24,381 nucleotides of DNA, from assembly GCA_001021135.1 (NCBI GenBank), contig LDJE01063768.1, forward strand, positions 1 to 24,381. Reading direction: 5' to 3'. This document shows, piece after piece, positions 1 through 9,286 of this stretch (position 1 is the stretch's first letter; each line of letters begins with the position of its first letter). Origin of the DNA: Selaginella kraussiana. Its lineage: Eukaryota; Streptophyta; Lycopodiopsida; Selaginellales; Selaginellaceae. The position numbers were made by a program, and so were the translations under genes. The notes beneath the pieces were generated by a model. That model was given only the letters and a program-made list of their open reading frames with translations. It was not told the origin of the DNA and made no database searches.

Positions 1-684
1 ACACATTTTTGAAATTCACGGAATCTTCTTTGTATTTTGTTTATATTGAATTCATCATTTGCAGCAAAGTCCAGTCCAGACGGTGAACCCGAAAAAAATG
101 GGCATTAAATTAAAACTTATAGCAAGGGATCTTCCCAGCCACACTTCATTTTTGCATAGTCTGAATATTCATTAAGCGTTGGTTAAGTTAGCTTTAAAAT
201 GACACTAGACCCCAACCTCCTCTTTTGTTTGTCATGGATCAACTTTGAAATTGCATAAAATAAATAACATAAAGCAATGCGATGTTCTTTTAAGTTTAAT
301 GAGAATATGCTTGATTATAGTAAAACATCAAGAAAAAAAAACAAAAAGTGAAGGGAAGACGTCATCTTGAACTTTCTAGCACAGTCGATTAATGTCATTT
401 TCAACTAAACAAATTTGGGTACTTTTTAATTGGGTCTTAGACGGCGTAAATAAAAAATTACAATTTAATTATGTTTGTTAGGCTTATGCATTGGTCGCTT
501 TAGTGGACATTTTGTTGCTGGGAATGGAGCTTTGGTCGCTTGATAGATCGCTGGAGGTGGGAATCACGCATCTCTTCCGTTGGATTCATTTATTTTCTAG
601 TGGAGCAGTCATTCCTCGTGTTATTTCAGCTGTGATATGCCCATTTTAGTTAACAAATTTTGTGTAATCCATGCATTATTAGAA
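1..684. other. Non-coding left flank
   Basis: AT-rich DNA without a convincing coding exon on either strand. It contains an A-run near 330-345 and two copies of TTGGTCGCTT (491-500 and 532-541). The right part presumably held the promoter and leader of the Ca2+-ATPase gene that follows. No RNA gene was recognised. Confidence 0.5.
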
Positions 685-2808
685 ATGCGGGCGAGCTGCT
701 CACCTTCTTCCCCTTGGCGGCGGTTGGGAAAAGAAAATAGTGATTCGGATGACGAGGAGATTATTAAGTCGACGATCGAAAAATGGCGGGTGAGAAACCA
801 TTTTATGTTATTTAGTAATTTTTGAGAAGTATAATTTTCTGCATTTGTCCTCAAAGCCGCACAAAGATTCCGATGCAGTCTGGATGGCAAAAAGTTGTCA
901 CTACAAGTTCCTTCGTGCAACAAGTTCAAGCTTGGGACAAATACAATCAGGGTACGGCTAATATGCATTTTTACGATGTTTCTAAACTTAACCATGTATT
1001 TATCAGGCTATCTATCGTTTCAGAGAAGCTGGGAGGAAAGGAAGACGTGATCCAACACTCCTTGCTAACCTGGTTGCCAAACAAGATTATGAAATGCTAC
1101 GTGACTTTGGAGGGGTACTTGAACTATTATTAATTTCCTTCCGGGTCGAGATTAATTATTTTTGACAGGTTGATGGTGTTGTGGAGGCTCTCTCGTCCAG
1201 CAAAAGCAAAGGCTTACAGAATAACGTGCAGCAGTTGCAAAAACGACGTCTCAAGTATGGAAGCAACACATATCCTACATCACCTCCAAAGCCTTTTTTT
1301 GTAAGTTTAATCCGGTTCATTTTTCATATCTGTTTAATCAATTTTGTTTCAGTTGTTCCTCTGGGACGCTTGCCGCGATGTGACTCTTATAATTTTGACT
1401 ATCTGTGCAGTTATGTCGCTAGTTCTCGCTTTGGCTACAAAGGTACGAACTTCTTCATTTGCAAAAAGAAAAAATTCATATGCAAGCAGAGCTGATCCTA
1501 TGGTTCCGCCTGTAGGGTAACTGGTACGACGGTGCAAGTATTGCGTGCACGGTGGTTGTGGTCATTCTTGTAACAGGTAACAACACCTTGGTGTTCCATA
1601 TGATGACATATTCTCTTTGGTTGTCTCAGCTGGGAGTGACTTCAGGCAGTCATTACAGTTTCGTAACTTAAACAAAGAGAAACGAAGAATCCAGTTACAG
1701 GTATGCTTTGCATGATGTGTTTCTTATATTTTGTTGGCCCAGGTACTGAGAGATGGAAGAAGATGCACCATCTCGATATATGAGGTTGTAGTTGGTGATG
1801 TCGTCCCACTGAATACCGGTGATCAGATACCAGCTGATGGGATTTTTATCTCTGGTTATTCCTTGCTCGTCGACGAGTCTAGTATAACAGGCGAGAGTGA
1901 GCCAGTAAGTTTCCTGCATTTTTGTCCTCGTTTTTACAGTCTAACCAGGTTCCCAAAGACGTGGATTTCCCTTTCTTACGATCTGGCTGCAAGATCATGG
2001 ATGGTTATGGCTTCATGCTGGTAGCACAACTCAATGAAGTTTCCAGAAAACTGACTTGTTCAAGTGTCTAGATTACCGGGGTTGGAATGGACACAGAGTG
2101 GGGCCGAGTTATGGCGTCCCTGACGGAAGACCTCAATGAAGAAACACCACTTCAAGTAAGCATATATATGTCAGGCAACCAAATAATGATTAAATGTTTG
2201 TGAACTTAATAGGTGCGACTGAATGGAGCAGCAACAGCTATTGGGATTGTTGGATTGACTGTTGCAATTGTATGCTTCCTTATGCTCTTTGTAAGGTACA
2301 GTATAGACTGTAATTTTTATGGGCTATTCTGCTTCATAACGTTGTACAGATACTTTGTACAAGATTACAGAAAGAACAAGAAACCCGTAAGAGTTCTAAA
2401 GAAGAATGTTGACATGCTGTCCATAGCTGTAAGTATGTAAGTCTCTGGTGCCATCGGTCTTGGTGAATCTCAAATTCCATTTCAGGTGACTATTATCGTT
2501 GTGGCTGTTCCCGAAGGGCTTCCTCTCGCAGTGACTCTTACGTAAGCAACAGAAATGTTATATTCCCGAACATCTGAAATGCTTCTGTCATTAGGCTTGC
2601 CTACTCTATGCGGAAAATGATGTCTGAAAAATCGCTGGTAAGCGTGCATGATTGTTTTTGTTAATGTTGTTTATATGCCAAATATGTTCAGGTTCGGCAT
2701 TTATCAGCGTGCGAAACCATGGGATCGGCTACGGCCATATGTAGTGACAAAACGGGAACGCTGACACTTAACCAGGAAAGTGAAGCTTTATTAAGTTCTC
2801 AGACTTAA
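685..2808 (+). pseudogene. Truncated plasma-membrane-type Ca2+-ATPase (ACA, P2B), front half only
   Basis: Fifteen exons match the N-terminal half of plant autoinhibited Ca2+ pumps (ACA8/9/10 type). Exons: 685-789, about 840-951, 1007-1114, 1169-1300, 1353-1442, 1516-1576, 1630-1700, 1743-1904, 1949-2020, 2072-2155, 2213-2295, 2350-2428, 2486-2541, 2595-2637, 2692-2775. Visible parts: an acidic N-terminus, a calmodulin-region-like stretch (VLKAAQRFR), M1 (exon 1353), M2 (exon 1516), the actuator motif SSITGES (exon 1743), M3 (exon 2213), M4 with PEGLP (exon 2486), and the phosphorylation loop [10 protein letters not shown] (exon 2692). From 1007 to 2775 all junctions are GT-AG and in frame. 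Two defects are visible. The second exon has no in-frame AG acceptor ahead of its conserved start. The donor expected after 2775 reads GAAAGT instead of GTAAGT, so read-through stops at 2806-2808. The nucleotide-binding domain, M5-M10 and the C-terminus are absent before the next gene. The full family length is about 1,000-1,100 residues. I infer a non-functional 5' fragment, although a half-protein could still be made. Confidence 0.85.
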
Positions 2809-2819
2809 AAACTGATGGC

Positions 2820-3715
2820 CAGCTGGAATCGCTTTCCAGATCTTGTGAATAGCCCACGGGGGTTCACTTTTCCTAAAACGCACATATATGTTATCGAGTA
2901 CATAGCAAATGGAAGTTTCTTCATTGAAAGCCTCTTTCTTGGCTGACGAAAAGACTCTGGATAACTTACGAAAGACACTTGAGAAGACAAAGCCCTTTTG
3001 TTGCTAATAGCTTGCGAGCAAGAAATGGATCGGACAAAGTTGGATAAGACGCAGTTATGCCCACCAAGTGATTACCTTTGGTTCCAATATTATTCATTGT
3101 GGGTTCATCACTCTCCTTAACAATATTCACAAATCAAGAGCAACGGTAGGAGACAAGGATCACACCTCTTTTGCTCTTGTAACCTTGCCTGTTCTCGACC
3201 AACTCAAGCATGGTGAGTGAGGACGAGGATAGACCTAGGTATAAAATGGAGCATTAACTCGCTGGTTTGATGCTCAAAGAAACAATCCATGAAGTTGTTA
3301 ACGACTGAACTGTCGACAAACAAGTTGATCATGAAGTGCTTGAGCGGCAAAGGATCGAAAATAAAAGTGAAAAGGAGACTGCCTCTAACCATTTCTAATC
3401 AACGTGATCAAAATCTTTTTCAGCATCCCTTTGCCAATGAAAGGCATCGTGGTCACTAAACCGTAGTTGCAGCTGAGGTTCGGCCTTTAACAAAACCAGA
3501 CTTCAACCGATTGGCAAGGACTTTAGCCATGATCATATGTAAGAATGACCGTGCGTGAGATAAAACTCCCAGCAATTAACGAGTTTGAGAACCACCTCAG
3601 GTTGGGAAAACTCAAGAGCAAGGCCATCGGGACCGGGAACGTTTTTAGCTTATGATGGTCGATGACTATAGCCAATTCCTCCACTGTGATATCTTACTGA
3701 AGGGTAGCAGCGTGC
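2820..3715 (-). mobile_element. Decayed LINE (non-LTR retrotransposon) ORF2 remnant
   Basis: Reverse-strand translations carry hallmarks of plant LINE reverse transcriptase, spread over shifting frames. At 3622-3642 is NVPGPDG, the K-x-PGPDG block, preceded by an EELAIVID helix. At 3462-3530 is MAKVLANRLK joined directly to GFVKGR. In intact LINEs roughly 20 residues lie between those blocks, so a small internal deletion is likely. At 3204-3392 a weak RT continuation includes FTFIFDPL and LFVDSSVV, like the FADDS catalytic region. The part from 2820 to 3200 is assigned only because similar low-quality coding sense continues. No poly-A tail, target-site duplication or endonuclease domain was found. 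Several frame breaks mean it is inactive. Core 3204-3700 is fairly sure; the ends are guesses. Confidence 0.6.
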
Positions 3716-4044
3716 TAGTCGAAAAACCCGTGGGAAAACCGCGCTGCTGGGACGATATTGGAAGTTTTCGCTTGAAGAAATAAGTACCTCTACACATGTC
3801 TAATCAAAACATAACACATCTAATCAAGCAACAATCATATCGAATGAACACAACTTACACCTATATAAGGAACTCGAGTTACATAGATTATATTTATTCA
3901 ATAAAGAATGCCCTAGCCAAGAAGGAGCTCAAGTTACATAGATTATATTTATTCAAGGCTTTCACCAATTATCATGCACCCGTTTCAATACTTCTAAAGA
4001 AACAATTAATTTGATTCAATTTAATTTCCTGGAGATGAAGAAGA
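3716..4044. other. AT-rich spacer and probable MinD 3' UTR
   Basis: No gene was recognised between the LINE remnant and the MinD stop. The stretch is AT-rich and contains the paired 29-bp repeat described separately. MinD reads leftward into it, so its 3' untranslated region and poly-A signal should lie here. AATAAA occurs on the plus strand at 3899-3904, which is the wrong strand for MinD. Confidence 0.4.
3873..3956. repeat. Direct repeat, 29 bp, two copies, period 55
   Basis: The sequence at 3873-3901 recurs at 3928-3956 with one mismatch (CTCGAG versus CTCAAG). Each copy carries AGTTACATAGATTATATT. The 26 bp between copies are unique. This looks like a short local duplication rather than an array. 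Confidence 0.85.
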
Positions 4045-5010
4045 TCAGCCACCTCCAAGAAAAGGGAGGAAACCACCACGCCTTGGCGGTGCCTCCTCGA
4101 TGAGCACGGCCTTCATGGTGTCCTTCTCGACGAGCCTCCAAGCAGCCTGCTCGAGAGCGAGGCCGGCGAGCGTCGGCGGCTTCTTGAGCACGAGCGGATA
4201 GCCGCGATTGGTGCTCCTGATCACCTCCGAGTCCTCGGGAACGACGCCGAGAAGGGGAAGGCCCAGCATCTCCTGCACGTCGAGCACGGACATCATGTCC
4301 TCGCCCTTGATCATGTCGCTGCGAACGCGATTCACCACCATCTTGATGTCCCTGATGCCATCGCATTCGAGCAGGCCCGTCACCCTGTCTGCGTCTCGCA
4401 GGCTGGTGATGTCCGGAGTGGTCACCAGCAGCGCCTCCTTGGCGGGCGTGATGGCGGTGATGAACCCGGCGTCGATGCCGGCGGGGCAATCGATGAGGAT
4501 GAAGTCGGGGGAGCCGCTGGGCCGCTGCTTGAGCGCGTCCACCAGCCAGGTGAGCGCCTTGCCGCCGAAGCCCATGGGCATCTTGTAGCGCGGCTTGTTG
4601 ATGCAGAGCAGCTCCAGGTGCGACCATCGCTTGTCGCGGATGAGCGCCTGCTCCAACCTGCATTCCCCATTGAGCACCTCCATGGCCGTGTAGTTCACGC
4701 GATTCTCCAGGCCCAGGAGGAGGTCCAGGTTGCGCAGCCCGACGTCCGCATCGATGGCCACCACCCCGAAGTCGAGGCGGGCAAGGCACATTCCCAAGTT
4801 GGCCGTCACCGTCGTCTTGCCCACCCCGCCCTTGCCCGACGTTACCACTACCACTCTTGGCACTGTCCCCGCTAGCTCCGGCCTCCTGTTCCACTGCAGC
4901 ACCGCCCGGATTGGCGGCCGAGGCCGGAGAGCGGGACAAATCCCCTGCAGCTTACCGACGCGGTTGGATTGGTAGGCAGCTGGAAGAGAGATTCCCCTGC
5001 ACACGTCCAT
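4045..5010 (-). CDS. MIND: Plastid division-site ATPase MinD, nuclear-encoded
   Basis: Single-exon, 321-residue protein. MinD is a membrane-associated ParA-type ATPase that, with MinE, places the plastid FtsZ ring at mid-organelle. Residues 1-50 are basic and poor in acidic residues, as expected of a chloroplast transit peptide. The deviant Walker A motif is KGGVGKT (60-66), switch I is DADVGLRNLD (87-96), and the Walker B/switch II region is ILIDCPAGID (171-180). VNRVRSDMIKGEDMM (227-241) and GVVPEDSEVIRSTNRG (255-270) are typical of MinD. The C-terminus (GGFLPFLGGG) is a short, weakly amphipathic version of the membrane-targeting helix. The start at 5010 is chosen because it gives the transit peptide; the mature protein begins near residue 50. 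The coding region is much more GC-rich than its surroundings. It is divergent from the ePHD gene, whose start codon lies 372 bp away. Confidence 0.95.
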   Translation of the reverse strand: MDVCRGISLPAAYQSNRVGKLQGICPALRPRPPIRAVLQWNRRPELAGTVPRVVVVTSGKGGVGKTTVTANLGMCLARLDFGVVAIDADVGLRNLDLLLGLENRVNYTAMEVLNGECRLEQALIRDKRWSHLELLCINKPRYKMPMGFGGKALTWLVDALKQRPSGSPDFILIDCPAGIDAGFITAITPAKEALLVTTPDITSLRDADRVTGLLECDGIRDIKMVVNRVRSDMIKGEDMMSVLDVQEMLGLPLLGVVPEDSEVIRSTNRGYPLVLKKPPTLAGLALEQAAWRLVEKDTMKAVLIEEAPPRRGGFLPFLGGG

Positions 5011-5382
5011 TCGCTCCGCCTCTCCGCTACCGTCGTCGCCGCCGTAGCCGTCGCTGCATTCCTCGATCCATCGCAGGTGTTACGATTAGGGTTTCCAGAT
5101 ATCGCAAGCGTTAATTAAACAAGAGCAAGCGGTTAGTTAAACAAAAATTAGGGTTTCCATTTGTTACGATTAGGGTTTCCAGATAGTTAATTGAAACAAG
5201 CGGTTAACTAAACAAAGCTAGGGTTTCCATTATCGCAGTTAATTAAACATAACGTAAACCCCGGGTTCAATTTGAAGTGATCGCGCGCGCGGTAGCGGAC
5301 ACAACAAGGCGGGATCTGTTCATCTCACAACGCCAATTGAAACAGTTTGCATCTTCGCCCCTTTTTTCTTAGCACAATTGCA
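5011..5382. promoter_or_regulatory. Divergent promoter spacer between MinD and the ePHD gene
   Basis: This 372-bp spacer must hold both transcription starts. It contains four TAGGGTTTCC elements (telo-boxes) inside a degenerate duplication (5079-5231), plus repeated TTAATTAAAC / GTTAACTAAAC blocks. A CG-rich stretch (GATCGCGCGCGCG, 5279-5291) lies on the ePHD side. Telo-boxes are known from promoters of plant growth and translation genes. Their role here is inferred. Confidence 0.6.
5079..5231. repeat. Degenerate tandem duplication carrying telo-boxes
   Basis: Unit 1 (about 5079-5162) and unit 2 (about 5163-5231) start with an identical 23-bp block (5079-5101 and 5163-5185) containing GATTAGGGTTTCCAGATA. 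Both continue with AAACAAG/CAAGCGGTTA-type sequence and end in TAGGGTTTCCATT. Unit 2 has lost about 15 bp. Confidence 0.8.
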
Positions 5383-6224
5383 ATGGCGGCAGGAGCACAA
5401 CGAAGAGAAGGTATGGCTACCATCTTTGCTCTGTTAGCTGCTGAATGATGTTCATGAAGCCAACTTTTCGGTGCCATCTCACGAGGCGCCTCGCTACAAC
5501 CTCAGCTCGTGTCCCCCGAAGAAGAGGTTCCGAGCGGAGCAGGACCACGAGGAGGCGGCGCTGCCGCTTGCTGATGCCACAAACATGTTCCGCCTTCCGG
5601 CCAAGAAGCGTGTGCACGCCATTCCTCCGGAGCAGCATCCACCGCCGCCAAAGAAGAACGATGATGAACCAACCAGCTGCTGCAGCTTCTGCCATACTTC
5701 CGGCGATTCAGAGGTTCGTCCGTCTACTCGTGAGACGCTGCTACTAAGTTGATATCTGCAGTGTGCGGGCGTCCTCATGAGCCTCCAACCCGATGGTACC
5801 TTAGCTCCCCCACAAACGAATGCCAAGCAAGGGAATTGCATCAACGTCCATACGATGTGCGCAGAGTGGTGAGTTTTTGCAGTGATGAAGCATGATATAG
5901 ACGATGTGAGCATTTCTCAGGGCTCCAAATGTCTACTTTTCAAGTGAGTCGCGGGTGGAAAATCTCAAGTCGGAGGTGAAAAGGGCAGAAAAGCTCAGGT
6001 GCTCCAGCTGTGGTATCAAGGGCGCTGCACTCGGCTGCTTCTCCCAGCGGTGTCGGAGGAGCTACCACTACGCTTGCGCTCAATCCATCCCTGGCTGCTC
6101 TTGGGACCTCGTAAGTAGCCTCGTTCTTCACTCTTTTTCTAATGTTCTTGCTGCTGCTTAGGCGGGCTTCCTGCTCTTCTGTCCGCAACACGCATCGTCG
6201 TGTGCATTCCCCTCAACACAATGA
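5383..6224 (+). CDS. Stand-alone BRCA1/BARD1-type extended PHD (ePHD) protein
   Basis: Five exons (5383-5410, 5460-5713, 5762-5868, 5921-6110, 6162-6224) join in frame through GT-AG introns to give 213 residues. Residues 1-80 are basic and proline-rich with NLS-like clusters (PKKRFR, PAKKR, PPPPKK). Residues 84-203 form an extended PHD. The first zinc knuckle is C84-C87/H124-C127 (CSFC, HTMC). Then follow AEWAPNVYF, KSEVKRAEKLRC, and a PHD with ligands C157, C160, C169, C174, H179, C182, C200 and H203 (GIKGAALGC, FCPQH). This form is characteristic of plant BRCA1 and BARD1, where it sits between the RING and two BRCT domains and is used in DNA repair and chromatin binding. Here both RING and BRCT are absent. 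There is no room for them upstream, since MinD starts 372 bp away, and the stop is followed by the CYP71 leader. I infer a nuclear chromatin or DNA-repair accessory protein, or a relic with a preserved domain. All eight PHD ligands are intact and the gene looks functional. Confidence 0.8.
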
Positions 6225-6348
6225 CCTAATTATTTATTAAATTGTCTCACGTTAATTAACTATTTATTTATGAAATGTTCAAGAGTCTTAGGGTTTTTCT
6301 CTAACTAGTGAGTTTAGGGTTCTTAGACAAGTTTTAGGGTTCTTAGAG
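6225..6348 (+). promoter_or_regulatory. Short promoter/leader of the CYP71 gene with repeated telo-like motifs
   Basis: Only 124 bp separate the ePHD stop from the CYP71 start. The stretch holds TTAGGGTTTTT (6288-6298) and two identical 15-bp copies of TTTAGGGTTCTTAGA (6313-6327 and 6333-6347, the second overlapping the start-codon context). The promoter core may extend back into the ePHD 3' end. Confidence 0.6.
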
Positions 6349-8857
6349 ATGGGCAGCGACGAAGAGATGGAGGACATGCCGGGGCCTCAGCCGGCGCAAC
6401 CCAAGTCGAAGAAAAGGCCAATGCTCCAGTTCGAGCAAGCCTTTCTGGACGCTCTTCCCTCCGCGGCCATGTAAGCAAGGCATAGCAATTTTACACTGCA
6501 AACATTCTCTTACAGGTACGAGAAGAGCTATATGCACCGGGACGTCGTCACGCACGTAGCCGTGTCGAGCGCCGATTTCTTCATCACAGCAAGCTGCGAC
6601 GGTAGGCGTTTGGAATCATCGCATTGTAGTAGACACTGACTTGAAAATCCAGGGCACCTCAAGATATGGAAGAAAAAAGGTGGCGGCATTGAGTTCGTGA
6701 AGCACTTCCGCTCCCACCTTGGCCCAATCCAGGGCTTGTCGGTACGTATTACCATACGTACCACCCAGTAGTATCAACCATGGTTACTTTGCAGGTGAGC
6801 TCCGATGGCCTTCTATGTTGCACCATCTCCAACGACAACTCCGCCAAGATCTACGACGTCGTAAACTACGATATGATGGCAATGGTACGCCTCACCTTCA
6901 TGGCCGGCTCCGTGGAGTGGGTCTTCAAGCCAGGCAGCACCAACGCGAAGCTTGCAATCAGTGATGCCGAGTCGCCCGTCGTCCATATCTTCGATGCCCG
7001 CTCCGGCAACAGCGAGCCCCTCTTGAGCAAGAAGGTGCACGCTTCCCCCGTCAAAATCATGCGCTACATCCCCATCTTCGACGTCGTCGTCTCGGCCGAC
7101 GAGAAGGGCGTGCTGGATTACTGGTCTGCAGAAACCATGGAATTCCCATATAACATGTGAGTGATCTCCATCGTCGTGTTTCCATCACCTTAAACTTGCA
7201 TTTCAGAGCTCATTTCGGATACAAGTCGGAGACTGATCTGTTTACCATCGCCAAATCCAAGACTACCGTCTCGGCACTCGAGGTACTTACTTGTAACTTA
7301 GACCTAATCGCATTAGGGTACAATTAGGTTAGATTGTCAAACCCTAACCTCTAAACCCTAAACCTTGTTTGCAGGTCAGTGCCGATGGTAAACAGTTCGC
7401 AACTTCTTCACCGGACAGGCGCATTCGTGTGTTCTGGTTCAAGACTGGGAAGCTCCGTCGAACCTACGACGAGTCTCTTGAGGTTAGATCATAATTGCTT
7501 GGGTTAATTTAGGATTTGGGGTTTTACGAAACTAACCTTAACCTTTCCAGGCCGCTCACGAATTTCAGAAGAGCGAGCTTCCGCTGTGTAGACTAGAAGC
7601 GATAGATTTTGGCCGCCGTATGGCTGTGGAGAAGGAAATCGAAAAGGCAGAGTCCGTGCCGCCATCCAACGCGGTGTTTGATGAGAGTGGCAACTTTATA
7701 CTCTACTCTACGCTCTTGGGAGTGAAGGTATGCATACAAGATACATTTTTTAATTAGTTTACTAGCTGCATGTTTATATTAAGGTCGTGAACCTTCATAC
7801 GAACAATGTCGTGAGGATTTTGGGCAAGATTGAGAACACGGAGAGGTTCTTGAGGATTGCTCTGTACCAGGGCGGGAACAGCAGCAAAAAGATGAAGAAA
7901 GGTCCTTCTGCAGTCAGTACTCGCGACTCATTGACGGATCCCACCCTCGTCTGCTGCGCCTTCAAGAAGCATCGCTTCTATCTCTTCAGGTACGGACGTT
8001 ACGACTAAGTCAGACTTCCGTATACTTATACGTACGTCTCTGTAGCCGGAGGGAGCCGGAAGATGCCGAGGATGCATCCAAAGCACGAGACGTGTTCAAC
8101 GAGAAACCTGCTCCGGAGGAGCTCTTGGCAATATCAGACACTGGCAAGGCGACCACGACGTCGCTGCCGGTGAACGTGGTACGTATATTCTCACCCACGT
8201 TTATTTCGTTTGGTTGATTTGTGCCTTATTTTTTAGGTGTTGCATACGTCGCTTGGAGACATGCACATACGGCTCTACCCGGAGGAGTGCCCTAGAACAG
8301 TGGAGAATTTCACGACTCATTGCCGGAATGGTTACTACGACAACCTTATATTCCATCGCGTCATCAAAGGTTTCATGGTTCAGACGGGCGACCCCCTTGG
8401 CGATGGTACCGGCGGCCAGTCAATTTGGGGCAGCGAGTTTGAGGATGAGTTCCACAAGAAGTACGTAATACTTATTTTTTTTATTTATTCGACAAGACGT
8501 GATTGACTTGGTGCTTGCAGCTTGAGGCACGATCGCCCGTTCACTGTATCCATGGCCAACGCTGGGCCCAACACAAATGGTTCCCAGTTTTTCATCACCA
8601 CGGTTGCTACTCCATGGTTGGATAACAAACACACCGTCTTCGGGAGGGTCATCAAAGGCATGGATGTGGTACAGGTACGACTATTACCAAGGTGTAGGGT
8701 TTAGGTTATAACTTAATTAGGGCTTTTTCAAACCTTGACCTAATTTCCGTTACCCTAATTACCGTTTCAGGCAATCGAGAAGGTAAAGGTGGACAGAGGC
8801 GACAAGCCGTACCAGGACGTGAAGATACTCAACGTGACCGTACCAAAGCTGAGCTGA
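6349..8857 (+). CDS. CYP71: WD40-repeat cyclophilin (peptidyl-prolyl isomerase), CYP71 type
   Basis: Twelve exons (6349-6470, 6516-6601, 6653-6741, 6795-7156, 7207-7282, 7375-7482, 7551-7727, 7784-7989, 8046-8178, 8237-8460, 8521-8674, 8771-8857) encode 607 residues, close to Arabidopsis CYP71 (about 630). The N-terminal part has WD40 blades: a repeat at [24 protein letters not shown], then [18 protein letters not shown] and [20 protein letters not shown]. The cyclophilin domain starts near residue 454. It keeps the catalytic residues in [14 protein letters not shown] (R494, F499, Q502), the [17 protein letters not shown] core, and W560 in [12 protein letters not shown], the cyclosporin-contact tryptophan position. 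CYP71 in Arabidopsis is a nuclear chromatin factor linked to histone H3 and gene silencing. Its animal counterpart PPWD1 is associated with the spliceosome. Function here is by family. Introns 5 and 11 contain telomere-like repeats. Confidence 0.95.
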
Positions 8858-9286
8858 GATGAGAGTGCACTGCATTATTGTTGGTGGCCTTTGTATCGTG
8901 ATGGAGAGTCTGAAGCACGTGGGCCATTTTGGACTTGACTGCCTCATCACTAAATGCGAGGATTTGCTTACCACTAAGCAAGGTTAAGTAAGTTAAATAG
9001 AGACAGATTAGAATGGGCATATGGAAGGCGTGTTCCCCGCGCCCCCTTTTCCTCCCAGTCACTGTTGCGCACACACACCACGCGTTTTGGTTTCGACCTC
9101 GTTTCAATCCTCGCGCACGCCTTCCGCCGCCGTTCATCTCCAAACATTTCATGCTTACCACATCTATGGCGGTCGTTGCCATTTCCCGTAGCCTTGGATA
9201 GCCTTGCTTGCTAGTAGTTGCATCTTACTGGCCGCTATGGCGGCCAGATCCATGTGAATTGTCATTGTTGAGAGTGGAGCTGGAGC
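8858..9286 (+). promoter_or_regulatory. CYP71 3' flank and promoter of the MYC-type bHLH gene, with a G-box
   Basis: This 429-bp spacer has no coding exon I would support. A perfect palindromic G-box, CACGTG, lies at 8916-8921, about 366 bp upstream of the bHLH start codon. The right half contains pyrimidine-rich leader-like sequence and CACACACACCACG (9069-9081). No TATA box could be assigned confidently. Confidence 0.55.

Noticed and set aside
2776-3200. Remaining ATPase exons hidden in a long intron
   Set aside because: I looked for MTVVE, GDGxNDAPAL and later motifs on the plus strand up to 4015 and found none.
4208-4588. Plus-strand open frame inside MinD
   Set aside because: Antisense shadow of a GC-rich coding region with no domain sense.
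4016-4939. Open frame of 307 residues on the minus strand overlapping MinD
   Set aside because: It is a low-complexity Gly/Arg/His-rich reading of the GC-rich MinD gene in another frame, while the MinD frame shows all family motifs.
5079-5231. Chromosome end or true interstitial telomere array
   Set aside because: Units are few, degenerate and spaced by unrelated sequence; real telomeric arrays would be longer and regular.
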